From: Siphonodentalium dalli | Taxonomy: Eukaryota; Mollusca; Scaphopoda; Gadilida; Siphonodentaliidae | DNA: 64,000 nt | Direction of reading: 5' to 3' | Assembly: GCA_032622095.1 (NCBI GenBank) | Contig: CP136066.1 | Location: 169,146,664-169,210,663 of the forward strand | Part shown: one piece after another, positions 21,066-30,294 of the stretch | Layout of the letters: each line of letters begins with the position of its first letter | How positions within the stretch are numbered: the first letter of the stretch is position 1 | Position numbers and translations under genes: made by a program | The notes under the pieces: generated by a model | Databases searched by the model: none | What the model was told of the DNA's origin: nothing | What the model saw: the letters and a program-made list of their open reading frames with translations, nothing else

Positions 21066-22529
21066 TGGCAGTAAGATACAGTGTGCGTCCAGACTTATGT
21101 GTGTGTTTTACATGTTCGTGTAGACATTCTATAATATAGGACGTTAGAGAATAATAATGTGCGATGATGTTCAATAAGGTGCGATAATGTTCAATAATGA
21201 TGTATATACAGTTAATATCTCACAGTTTGGAAGATACCTTCCGGATTCGTTGAACTAGAAATATCAACTGACATTGACGCTGAAACTTTCTGATTTTCGT
21301 CGGGATCCGGTGATGGCGCAAAACAAAAGTGTGATTTGTAGCCGAGATAACGTTGACTTCAGTGCGTTGGGTGTCCAGGACTCATAACAGGTAAGTGGTC
21401 TCCAAACCATCGAAATTGTTTTTTTCTTATACATGTACATGTATGCCGTTCTCATTTGTTAAGGTGCCACAACCTTTCGGGAACGAGCACATATGTAGTA
21501 AGTTTATACATTTCGCAATCGAATTGCCTTTCCACACACCCTATGTTAAACCGTTTAGCAGATCATTTTAGTTCGTGGTATGTCAAAGACTTCGAACAGG
21601 ACAGGGGTCCGAAAAACAGTGAAATTCGCCTTTCATATCTGCCAGCGATTAATTCAAAGTATCCCAGACTCCCATGATTCGGGAACCTGATTTATCTCGT
21701 TACATCACATTTGTGAACGTTTTTTTTTATTATCTACCGCTTTTGCGATACCGGAACACTATTGTTGTTTTTTGTTGGGGACACGTTTTTATTATCTACC
21801 GCTTTTGTTGGGATACAGGAGCATGAACGCTATTTATTAGAGCATGTCCTTTTTTCTGGACTGAGAACAATTCGAACATGTTAAAACTTCCTCTTTTGGA
21901 TCTCTCACTTGTTGTTGTTTTTGTTGCGGACATGGTTTCATTGGACCAAGATATCAATTGAATATATCTCTACCTTAGACGTGATTGGTTGTTCTGACGC
22001 TTTGGTCGAATGCTATCCACGATCAGACATGGGAAGTTGTGTTCTGCATCCATTGAAATTTTCAGACAATTTGGTCTCATTGAGCTGGGACGAGCTGGCC
22101 CGTTTCCAAAATATTATATAATATGTATAACATTGATTGATGCACAACATACAGCCGCCTGGGTATCTATTACACACATCTTTATTATTCGGTATCATCT
22201 GACTGCAGCCACGGGCTCAATCTATTTCCAGTCGGCATTCATATTCACACATGCAGTCTCATTGGTAAGAGATGCAAACTATTGTCACACAAGCTGTGAA
22301 TCTGGCCAAAGTTGGATTATATTACTGAAGTCGGATTGCATAATTATGTAGAATAGTATCGAATTTCGTTTTGTATTGATCATATGTACTGACCAGCCTA
22401 ACATTTATTATACTTACCCGAAATTTGGTTATTATTATACTTACCAGATTCTTTGGTTTGGGTCTTATTGGCTCGGGTGGCGTTTCTAGTTGGACGAATT
22501 TGGGACATCTGGTTATCGCCCATATTTTC
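21066..22529. other. Non-coding stretch of unit A
   Basis: No protein family seen. At 21313 a plus-strand 24-codon ORF (MAQNKSVICSRDNVDFSALG at its start) ends just before a strong donor ACAG|GTAAGT near 21390, which could be a 5' UTR exon with an upstream ORF. Two TTTTTATTATCTACCGC words near 21722 and 21787 form a short direct repeat. Confidence 0.3.
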
Positions 22530-22793
22530 GATGGTCACTAAAAAGAGTACCCCGGCCCCGACTCGGAGAAAATGTGTACTCGGAAGATATATGTTGCATA
22601 TATTTTCTACTTTATGGAAAAAACAAATTTCTTTTGCTAAATTATATGCTACTATGCCAATTTATTCAATATATGATAAAAATTTTACCGAAAAAATTAC
22701 TAACATACTTTTTAATAGCATTTTTACTTCGAAAACACACTAAAAAGTGTACTCCAGGAAAAAGTGTACCCGAGCTAAATCTTGAATTTCACG
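22530..22793. repeat. MULE copy A, left terminal inverted repeat
   Basis: Reads GATGGTCACTAAAAAGAG, then GACTCGGAGAAAATGTGTAC, and ends GCTAAATCTTGAATTTCACG. The reverse complement lies at 26806-27038. It carries an extra ~30 bp around TTTTCTACTTTATGG. Confidence 0.9.
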
Positions 22794-23776
22794 CTTCACT
22801 ATCCACTTCACAAACATTAAATGTTGTACAATACTCGTAACAGGTCGTAGAAATATATTGGTGATATGAATTAATTATTTTATGCAGTGAAACATATTCA
22901 ATTCTCACATTTGCCGTGGTGTCAACAAATGTCATACTCCGGCCCGACGCCGACTCGGGGGAAATTGTGTACTCGGAAGACATATGATATAATTGTATCA
23001 CTATTATACGAATAATTTATTATTTCAACGTCGGGGTTTTTAAATTCAGTGTCTTTTGGTTCATTTTAACTCCCCTCATCCTTTATCTGGGCTTGGGACC
23101 AGCAGACTTCGTGGAAGTCAGGCGGATTTAAAGTTTTTGTTTTTGTTTTTGTCTTTTTTTTTAAAGACACATGTATCATCGAACTGTTACACGTTATAAG
23201 TTATACTATGCTGGGAGTACCAGCTAGAGTTCTCATTACTGAACATCGGAGGACAAGAATAACAGCAAGAGCTTTAAATATATTCTACGGGAAAAGTGTT
23301 ACTTTAAAACATCATAACTACCGTCAGTGGTAGATTACATAAAGATAAATTTTAGGGATTACTCTATATAGGCCTAGTACTCTTAAGGAGAAAGCGTGTG
23401 GCCCTGAAAAGGCCCTTTTTAATCTTGGTTTAGACTTTCATCTTCATCTGAAATGATAAAATTGAACACGATTAATAGCTCCACCTGAAATTAAACGTGA
23501 AATTAACATTGTTTTAATACTATAAACAGGCTTATCATTATAATGACATGATCATATTCTTACTGATGTCTTGCTCGTTTTCCGATATTTTTTACCAATT
23601 AAGGATGTCCACGTTCAGCGCGGGTCACTAACGGTGACTCGATCCGAGGTGAGTTGGGCATCAGTAGAATTACACTAGTCTGACTACACGTCAATAGAAC
23701 CATGCAGTCACATGTGTATGATTCATCATGTCATTATACCATACATCATAGCAATAAGGCTGAGTTATCATTTAAT
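22794..23776. other. MULE copy A, non-coding 3' interior
   Basis: Sequence between the left terminal repeat and the transposase stop codon. Besides the partial terminal-repeat copy near 22936 it holds a (TTTTTG)n-like run near 23136. No ORF of note and no polyadenylation signal that I could fix. Confidence 0.5.
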
Positions 23777-25153
23777 TCAAACGGAACAGCTCTTGCATTT
23801 ATAATTATTTGGATCACTTGTACATATATGGTGAACCCATGTATCACATTCTTCTGCAGAACATTCTACCATGTCATCGAATATATTAGGCAAACGGCAT
23901 GTGGATGCTGACAATTTGTTATTAAATGCACTATCATACAGTCTAACTTGGCCGTCACTTTCTTTTGTTGAGAGTACCCAGTGGCTGGTTCCGGTGTGGT
24001 GTATTTGGGCACTGCGCTCACCTGTTGGCTGGAATCTCAAGCTGTAGTTCCATTTTTCATTCGCATCATCATAAACTGGAGCTAACCCAGTATGGAACTG
24101 TTCTTTTGTTATCTGCATGGCGAAGTTGACTATCTCGCTGCATAATTCCTCGTTGTTTACTATTTTGTTACGGTGCGACTGTCTCAGAAATTGTTGGCCG
24201 TTTTTAATCCAGATTGAGTCTACATCTTCCACACACTTACTAGAATCTTCTGGTCCTGTTGTCTGGTCGATTGTTTCTTCCGCTATGACCGAAAGATCGA
24301 TAACTGTGTTCTTTACAGCACTTCCAAACTTCTCAACTTTTTCTTTGATTTTGCTGCCGAATGTTTTTTCCTGATTCACTTGTGTCGGGCATCGGTGTTG
24401 AACAAAGTGGAGTTGCAATGATAGAATCTGGTGCAGGTTTGACACACCTCTCAACGTCTTCTTTGTCGCAAGGACGTGGGCATTCTTGTTTGGTTTCTTT
24501 CTGTTATTTCTCGTCAATTGTGTTAGGTTGTATACTTTCGGCATATTATTGTCGTCATCGCACTTCATTCCAACACTCAACTTGGCAGCCACGATGTGCC
24601 AACAAATACCCAAGGCAGGACATACACATTTTTCGTTAGGGAACAATGTCACTGTATATTTATCACCTTTTGACCCATTGACGACAAACGCACCCGCTTG
24701 TGGACAACTGAACACGTTGTTTTGGTCTACTGCGCGTTGGGCGAGAGCATGTTGTGAGGAGATCGGCCTAATGTGTACATCGTCTTCAGCATCTGTTGAT
24801 TCTTCTTCGTCTTCTGAATCGCGCGTTTGTTGTTTTGCTGATATTGTGTGTTTCATTTGTCCTTTTACGAAGGCGACAATATCAGCTGGCTTGATTATAT
24901 CGTCGGGCATCACAACTGTCTCTGGGTCTCGAATGTGGTGTCTATGTTGTGTTTTTAGTTCATAGTCCCCGACATCACAGAAACCTCTCATCAGTTCAAG
25001 CACATGAAACTTTTGTAAGAAATGAAGTGCCAGAACAACCGAGTCCATAGGCACTTGCTTCCAATCTAATAGATCCTTGTACACATAGTTGAATCCTTTG
25101 TTTGTTATTCCAGAATGATGGTTATATATCCCAAGTTCTTCCAGAACAAACCT
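23777..25153 (-). pseudogene. MULE transposase, C-terminal part: SWIM, truncated Ulp1-like, PHD-like
   Basis: Continues in the same frame as the 25154-26389 ORF after one TGA, running to the stop at 23777. Just after the TGA comes GITNKGFNYVYKDLLDWKQ, where family members usually read TNN..E.FN; the expected third catalytic Glu seems missing. Counting from the codon at 25084, a SWIM zinc finger (CVCPALGICWH, Cys153, Cys155, Cys161, His163) follows an acidic linker. Residues about 290-385 resemble the N-terminal half of an Ulp1/C48 peptidase (HTGTSHWVLST, VRLYDSAF) but the usual DCG active-site segment is absent. Then comes a PHD-like Cys/His tail (CDTWVHHIC, CKSC). Copy B differs by two residues. 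Likely inactive as it stands; read-through or splicing cannot be excluded. Confidence 0.8.
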
Positions 25154-26389
25154 TCAGCAATGCTCTTGGATGGACTGCTTTATGTTGGCATTGCAATGTT
25201 CGAGGAAGGATGCACTCCAGTTGACACTTAATGCTGCTACCATATCGTCAAACTCTTGTTGAGTTTCGCAACGGAGAAGACTGTAAATATCAGTGCAATA
25301 GACAGCCACATCATCACCTTTACCGCCGTGCTTTCGCACCCAAACTTTTATGTCACTCTTTATATGGTTCCAACAGAAGACGAGCTTTGCGTTTGGAACA
25401 AAATTGGATATCGCATTTGAGAAGGCACTTTCTCTGTCCGTAATTATTATTGGTCGTCCGGTGGTCATGTGTGGAACAGCAGCAACCATTTCTCTCCAGA
25501 AAGTGTCGTGAGTTTTCTGTGTTTTTCGTTCGTGTATGATAAATGACACTGGGAAGCACATCTTTCCTTTGAAAAATGGATGTTTCACTACCAGTGCCGA
25601 AACGAAAAAGTCACCAAGATTGAATGTAGTATCATACGACAATACAACTATCTCGTCGCCACCTGCTGCTAAGAGGCGATTTAACTCAATTAGAATGTCT
25701 TTGTCTGCAACAACAAGTCTAAGCTCTGGGTATACTGAATATTCTAAAACAAAACTATCAAGTGAATAGGCGAGCACAAGTGTATTGTACGCCGCATCGT
25801 GTGATATTTTCCTCTCTTTTGTAGCTAAATAGCGCCGATTTTCTACCTGCTTTCTATTTTTTGCATTCTTGATACCTTGTTCTGCTATTGTGATGTTGGA
25901 TGCGGTCACGCTGTCTCTGTATATCTTGGCTGGCTCACGGTCTACACTCTGCGATTTCAAAGACGACAGCGTTGATTTTAACGTTCGCTTGTGTGGCTGT
26001 TCTGTCTGTTTCGCATTTCCATGTGGGCGATCGACGTAAACTGTCTCGTCGCCTATGTAGTGGACCAATGCCAATTCGTCATGCAGAGAGTTGTAGATTA
26101 CACGTTTAAAACGTGTGTCGCCGACAGCATCTTTAGCGGAGCCTTTTATTCTATAATCACGACGAATCATTACAGGGTCGTTTTTTGGAACTCTTTTACC
26201 GCCTTTGTTCACCCACATGTACTGGTCACATGTTGCATCTTGTTGGCTATTGAGTAGATATATCTCACCACCTCGAGGTTTTAATGGCGGCGTCGCAGAG
26301 ACATTTTCTAAGGATGGATTCTTTAAAATCTCGATAACTTCACGGAAATCTAATAGATCTCTCCTTGTGTCATATATAGACACAGTCAT
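25154..26389 (-). CDS. MULE transposase, N-terminal part with DDE core
   Basis: A 411-codon frame from ATG at 26389 to TGA at 25154. Residues 55-120 (YMWVNKGGKRVPKNDP, LALVHYIGDETVY) and PHGN at 123-126 match the N-terminal region common in animal MULE proteins. The RNase-H-like transposase core follows: Asp253 in SYDTTFNLG, Asp318 in IITDRESAF, then CxxH in VFCWNHIKSDIKVW (Cys339, His342). The third acidic residue would lie beyond the TGA. The enzyme would cut and join the terminal inverted repeats in the nucleus. The identical ORF in unit B shows the TGA predates the duplication. I chose this ATG because a TATA-like box lies about 180 bp upstream and no earlier in-frame ATG fits. Confidence 0.85.
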   Translation of the reverse strand: MTVSIYDTRRDLLDFREVIEILKNPSLENVSATPPLKPRGGEIYLLNSQQDATCDQYMWVNKGGKRVPKNDPVMIRRDYRIKGSAKDAVGDTRFKRVIYNSLHDELALVHYIGDETVYVDRPHGNAKQTEQPHKRTLKSTLSSLKSQSVDREPAKIYRDSVTASNITIAEQGIKNAKNRKQVENRRYLATKERKISHDAAYNTLVLAYSLDSFVLEYSVYPELRLVVADKDILIELNRLLAAGGDEIVVLSYDTTFNLGDFFVSALVVKHPFFKGKMCFPVSFIIHERKTQKTHDTFWREMVAAVPHMTTGRPIIITDRESAFSNAISNFVPNAKLVFCWNHIKSDIKVWVRKHGGKGDDVAVYCTDIYSLLRCETQQEFDDMVAALSVNWSASFLEHCNANIKQSIQEHC

Positions 26390-26570
26390 TGTAACAGTAT
26401 AATAAATTTGAATATACTTGATAAGGATTTACGTGCGTACCCACGCTTAGCCTGAGCGGTAAACAATTGAAAATAATTAGCACTTACTTGGGAGCAAACT
26501 TGTCGCTGCCTACCAGGTTCGCTGTCGAGTCACGAATGATGATGATAAACTTGATAATGACGACTGGGTG

Positions 26571-26579
26571 TTTTATATA
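26571..26579 (-). promoter_or_regulatory. TATA box of the MULE transposase, copy A
   Basis: TATATAAAA on the minus strand, 182 bp upstream of the ATG and inside the element between the right terminal repeat and the ORF. A donor-like CCCAA|GTAAGTGC near 26490 suggests a possible 5' UTR intron. Not tested. Confidence 0.45.
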
Positions 26580-26805
26580 GAGAAATGTTTCTAACGAAAG
26601 ATTAAATGTAACATATTTTAGTGAAACAAAATGTAATATGAGTGACTATATAACACCAAACGACAGGGCGAATTACGACATATCAAACTTGTCACATAGG
26701 GCCTTCATAATGTGTTTTATTGGGTAAACAATCATGCATGTGCTGACAGAAGTATAAGAGAATACGAAAGCAAACCTTATGCGTGATAGATTATAAACGT
26801 GAAAT

Positions 26806-27038
26806 TCAAGATTTAGCTCGGGTACACTTTTTCCTGGAGTACACTTTTTAGTGTGTTTTCGAAGTAAAAATGCTATTAAAAAGTATGTTAGTAATTTTTT
26901 CGGTAAATTTTTTATCACATATTGAATAAATTGGCATAGTAGCATATAATTTAGCAAAAGATATGTAACATATATCTTCCGAGTACACATTTTCTCCGAG
27001 TCGGAGCCGGGGCCGGAGTACACTTTTTAGTGACCATC
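26806..27038. repeat. MULE copy A, right terminal inverted repeat
   Basis: Reverse complement of the left repeat, ending CTTTTTAGTGACCATC followed by the 9-bp duplication CATATTTTC. Confidence 0.9.
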
Positions 27039-27047
27039 CATATTTTC

Positions 27048-27400
27048 CTCTACAGTAGTTGCCCTTGTTGACTTGACCACGTTGTCGAGACCTTGATGTT
27101 TTATGTCCAGCCTATACAGCTTTTTGAAACTACACGAAATAAGCCGATATAGGGATTATTTGAATCTGAATTAAGCTCTATGTGAACCTAAATGGGACAT
27201 ACGAACAGTCGTATATCAATTTATTTCAACTCGAAATAAGCTCATGAAAAGTCAGAATTTAATATACTTGTTTCGTCAACACGACGTACCAGATGAACGC
27301 TCTTTATAATGTGTTTTCACTGCGACCCGCGCCATTCAACGAAATGACGGATAAAAGTCCTGTCTGGAGCTTATTTCAGAATAAAATGATTTTCTTTATT
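27048..27400. other. Short non-coding stretch after MULE copy A
   Basis: No gene or repeat recognised; it separates the intact MULE from the diverged MULE-like fragment. Confidence 0.4.
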
Positions 27401-27714
27401 TACGAATGGGTGGTATTGGACTAAGTTCTCAACTTGTTGAACATGATATGCAAGGTTGCGGCGATTTCCTTCAACGTTGTCGTTTTTTATCTCTTGTTGA
27501 TATTTGATGTTCTGCACTTGATTTCGGGCCTTGGGGCTGAGTAGACATCTTCTTCCTCGTTGACCAGTTTTCGATATACTTGATGTGGCTGTCGATGCTT
27601 GTTTTTGTCCATTTTGTCCATAGCTGCTTTAGGCATCCTGACATAATCCGCAGACAGTTTAGTACTGTTCCCATGTGGCGCTGCTCCCGGAAATTTACCG
27701 ATATATTCAATCAT
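27401..27714 (-). pseudogene. Fragment of a second, diverged MULE-type N-terminal region
   Basis: The minus strand encodes MIEYIGKFPGAAPHGNSTK, then MDKNKHRQPHQVYRKLVNEE, ending in YSAPR. After a frameshift the next frame gives NQVQNIKYQQEIKND and NLAYHVQQVENLVQYHPFV before a stop. PHGN, the following basic stretch, the PR..QVQNIKY segment and HPFV are in the order seen in MULE-family N-termini, and PHGN also occurs in the neighbouring intact MULE. It is broken by at least one frameshift and truncated before the DDE core. Probably the relic of an older relative beside which the intact MULE landed. Confidence 0.5.
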
Positions 27715-28186
27715 TGCACGTTTCTTGATTGACAGGTACTCGTGATCGATCCAAGTTATTCTTGTTGTTTGGCAACGGTTGTCCGGTTATCGGCGGTTTA
27801 GATTCTCCAGTGATTAAATCAGTGTAAATTTTCGAAATATCAGCATCATTGTCATACTTTCTGTTTGGCAACGGTTGTCCGGTTATCGGTGGTGTAGATT
27901 CTACAGTGATTAAATCATTGTCATTGTTCGAAATATCAGCATCGTTGTCACGTGCAACAAGTATAAAAATTGGTAGAATCGCTGGTAGAATCGTCACTGA
28001 GTCCCTCAACTATATATATATTGTTGTGTCAAAATCGTTGTCAATATAAACGATTGGTGCTACAATCGTTGTATCGATGGACGGAACGAAACGTACTCCT
28101 CTGGTCACTGGTCGGTTGGCTGGTTGGGGCGTAGGATATTCCGGTTTTTCCAGTATTGTTGGATCAATGACTTGTGGCGTAGACAT
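27707..28186 (-). CDS. ORF with duplicated 32-residue segment, unrecognised
   Basis: From the ATG at 28186 the frame reads MSTPQVIDPTILEKPEYPTP and on to FDTTIYI, hits TAG inside a (TA)n run at about 28010, then continues open to 27707. It contains two tandem units that share DNDADIS, DLITVEST/DLITGESK and PPITGQPLPN. It ends just where the MULE-like fragment starts in another frame, so it may be the disordered N-terminus of the same decayed protein. Function unknown. Confidence 0.35.
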
Positions 28187-28279
28187 GTTGCTCGGCTTGT
28201 CCTTATTTTGCAGAACGACGAAGTGAGTGGTATAATAATGTCCCTAAAAAGAAAGATATATTACATTTGAGATTTAAAA

Positions 28280-28410
28280 ATGGTTGTACACCTGCAATGG
28301 GAACTGTTATTTTATTATTTTAACTAAATGTTTACTGACATTCGAAACATCTTAGTATTTTAAAAACAGGGGGGTATCCGTAGTCCCATTGGGACAGTCA
28401 CACCTCTAGT
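28280..28410. mobile_element. 3' end of the TACCCCCC element (unit B)
   Basis: Only the last ~131 bp of the 15526-16338 element are present because the duplication starts inside it; it ends CACACCTCTAGT as in unit A. Confidence 0.75.
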
Positions 28411-28514
28411 TGGATTGTGCGTACCTGGCGGAACCGGCCGCAAGTTAGGAGTTAACAGTACCGTGTCCGCTCGAGCTATCGACTTGGGGGTTGGAACTTT
28501 GGTACATTTAGGTC
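28411..28514. repeat. ~353-bp satellite remnant before foldback copy B
   Basis: Copy of 16339-16442, from TGGATTGTGCGTACCTGGCG to TACATTTAGGTC. Confidence 0.8.
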
Positions 28515-29118
28515 GGGTGTGACTAATTACCGCCCGGGCGCCCCCACGGGCCCGTGGACACTATATATCGACGTTATAAGGTAGCGACATGCCACCAGAG
28601 GGCAACATAGAAGATTTTACTCGCTCGCTCGTCTCCGGTCGGTGTTATTAACCCCGAAAATGCCGATATTGGCTAAGAGAGCCCGGTAGATCTCGGGTGA
28701 TCCCGGGTGTCTTCGTGTGTTTTCGGACAGTATATACCACCTGAGTGTGACTTCCAAATATTGACTCGCTGACGCATCCACGGCCGATGTTATTAACCCC
28801 TCAAAATCCGGTAAAATACCATATAAACAAAAAGAGCCCGGGACCGCCCGGGCGCCCCCATAGGCCCGTGGACACTATATCTCGACGTTATAACGTAGCG
28901 ACATACCCCACGAAGTTAACCTAGAAAATTTTACTCGATCGCTCGTCTCTGGCCGGTTTTATTAACCCCGCAAATGCCGATATTGGCTAAGAGAGCCCGG
29001 GTGTCTTCGTATGTTTTCGGACAGTATAGTTTGGTGATGCGTGGTAGTGCAATAACACCTGATTGTGACTTCCAAATATTGACTCGTTGGCGCATCCACG
29101 GCCGATGTTATCAACCCC

Positions 29119-29886
29119 TTTAAAATGATCAAAGGAACAGCACCATCTATACTGAGAAATCTCGTACGCCCAGTTGATTCTTACGATACCGGTTATAACT
29201 TCCGTTTTGAGCACATAAGGTTGCCACCCGATATCTCGTACAACTATTACATGAATTCATTTTTGCCATCTGCTATAAGTGAGTGGAACTCTCTGCCTGA
29301 CACAATACGCAATTGTAATACAATTGATGACTTCAAAAAATCACTAAACGCAAGCACACGGCGCCCCCCAACCTACTACTACCACAATAAGTGTCGCAGA
29401 TCACATATACTTCACTCTCGCTTAAGATTAAAATGCAGTAGTTTGAACTCTGACTTATTGAGTAATCACATTAAAACGTCCCCTCTCTGTCATTGTGGCA
29501 AAATAGAAACAGCACATCACTTCTTATTGGAATGTCCTGAATACAATGGCCAAAGGACTGAACTTATATGCGCCATACCGAATGTTATTTTATCAGAACA
29601 AACTCTTTTGTGCGGATCACAGGAACTCAGCCATCGTGATAATATTAAAATATTTGACGCGGTCCAAAGATATATTTTGAAAACAAAGCGATTTTCATAA
29701 GGATATGATAGGTACACACACTTCGTGAAAAGCATGGAATATTACCGCTAAGCGCGGAACTTACCCGCCCCAGATCGTCTGACATCTCACGGCGACGGGC
29801 GTAGCAATGACACAAACAATAGTATATGTACAGCATTGTAACCAATCAGCTGCAACTGAATTACATCCTCACTTTACCCAGACAGT

Positions 29887-29963
<77 letters not shown>

Positions 29964-29995
29964 TTCCGTCTTCTTTCACCCTTTCTCTCTTTCTC

Positions 29996-30042
<47 letters not shown>

Positions 30043-30294
30043 CTTCCTGTCTATCATAACATCATCATTACTATTATTATTATTATAATATTTCCATTCC
30101 TTCCCGTCTGACCCCCCTCTACACTTAATGAAGAGTGGGCGCGAAAAAAAAAGGGAGCAAACTTAACAAAAGCCCTTGGGCTTGTTGTTTAATCCCTTTT
30201 CCAATCCAACAATCATTTATCCTATTCTGTTTTTATTGTCAACACTTTGTCAAATGTATATATGTTATTATGATTGGAATAAAATATGTTTACA
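29119..30294 (+). mobile_element. LINE 3' fragment inserted in foldback copy B
   Basis: Unit A reads AACCCC|TCAAAATCC at this point; unit B has 1176 bp between these words. The insert carries the C-terminal end of a LINE ORF, then a 3' UTR with (TC)n (about 29893-29961) and (TA)n (about 29997-30042), and ends GGAATAAAATATGTTTACA. I see no target duplication longer than a few bases. It is 5'-truncated. Confidence 0.85.
29125..29700 (+). pseudogene. LINE ORF2 C-terminus (zinc-knuckle tail)
   Basis: An open frame of 191 codons to TAA at 29700. It starts within the protein, and the ATG is incidental. It contains NSFLPSAISEWNSLPDTIRN, a segment that follows the reverse transcriptase in many mollusc LINEs, and a CCHC-like knuckle CHCGKIETAHHFLLECPEYN, then FDAVQRYILKTKRFS. 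The reverse transcriptase and endonuclease are absent because of 5' truncation. Closest recollection is the L2/CR1-like LINEs abundant in bivalves. Not functional alone. Confidence 0.85.

Larger units (their letters stand above)
22530..27038 (-). mobile_element. Mutator-like element (MULE), copy A
   Basis: 4509 bp flanked by a 9-bp target duplication CATATTTTC (22521-22529 and 27039-27047). Termini start GATGGTCACTAAAAAG and form long inverted repeats: left 22530-22793, right 26806-27038, nearly identical except for a ~30-bp insertion in the left arm. A diverged direct copy of part of the terminus (CGACTCGG, GTGTACTCGGAAGA) lies at about 22936-22986. The interior carries one minus-strand transposase frame split by TGA. 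Nine-base duplications and a CxxH-containing DDE core are typical of MULEs. Confidence 0.9.
16208..28274. repeat. Segmental tandem duplication, unit A (about 12.07 kb)
   Basis: Everything from ATGGTTGTACACCTGCAATG at 16208 to ACATTTGAGATT at 28274 recurs in direct orientation at 28280-42737. By eye I find only about seven substitutions, small homopolymer changes (C12 versus C14 near 17222, one A near 22620), an 8-bp deletion in B (near 20600) and two ~1.2-kb segments present only in B. The junction has a short TAAAA filler and no long homology at the breakpoints. Confidence 0.9.

Noticed and set aside
20957-21174. Minus-strand ORF over the LINE tails
   Set aside because: It spans repeat tails and unique DNA with no coding signal and is repeated unchanged in unit B only because of the duplication.
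24117-24965. Plus-strand ORFs of 85, 92 and 159 codons (and their copies at 38580-39428)
   Set aside because: They are antisense shadows of the MULE transposase frame, which has recognisable domains.
25154-25156. In-frame TGA considered as a selenocysteine codon
   Set aside because: No SECIS-like element was recognised downstream, transposases are not known selenoproteins, and the neighbouring loss of the catalytic Glu points to decay.
26673-27023. 116-codon minus-strand ORF
   Set aside because: It lies almost wholly in the MULE terminal inverted repeat; the plus-strand ORFs in the other terminus show the same artefact.
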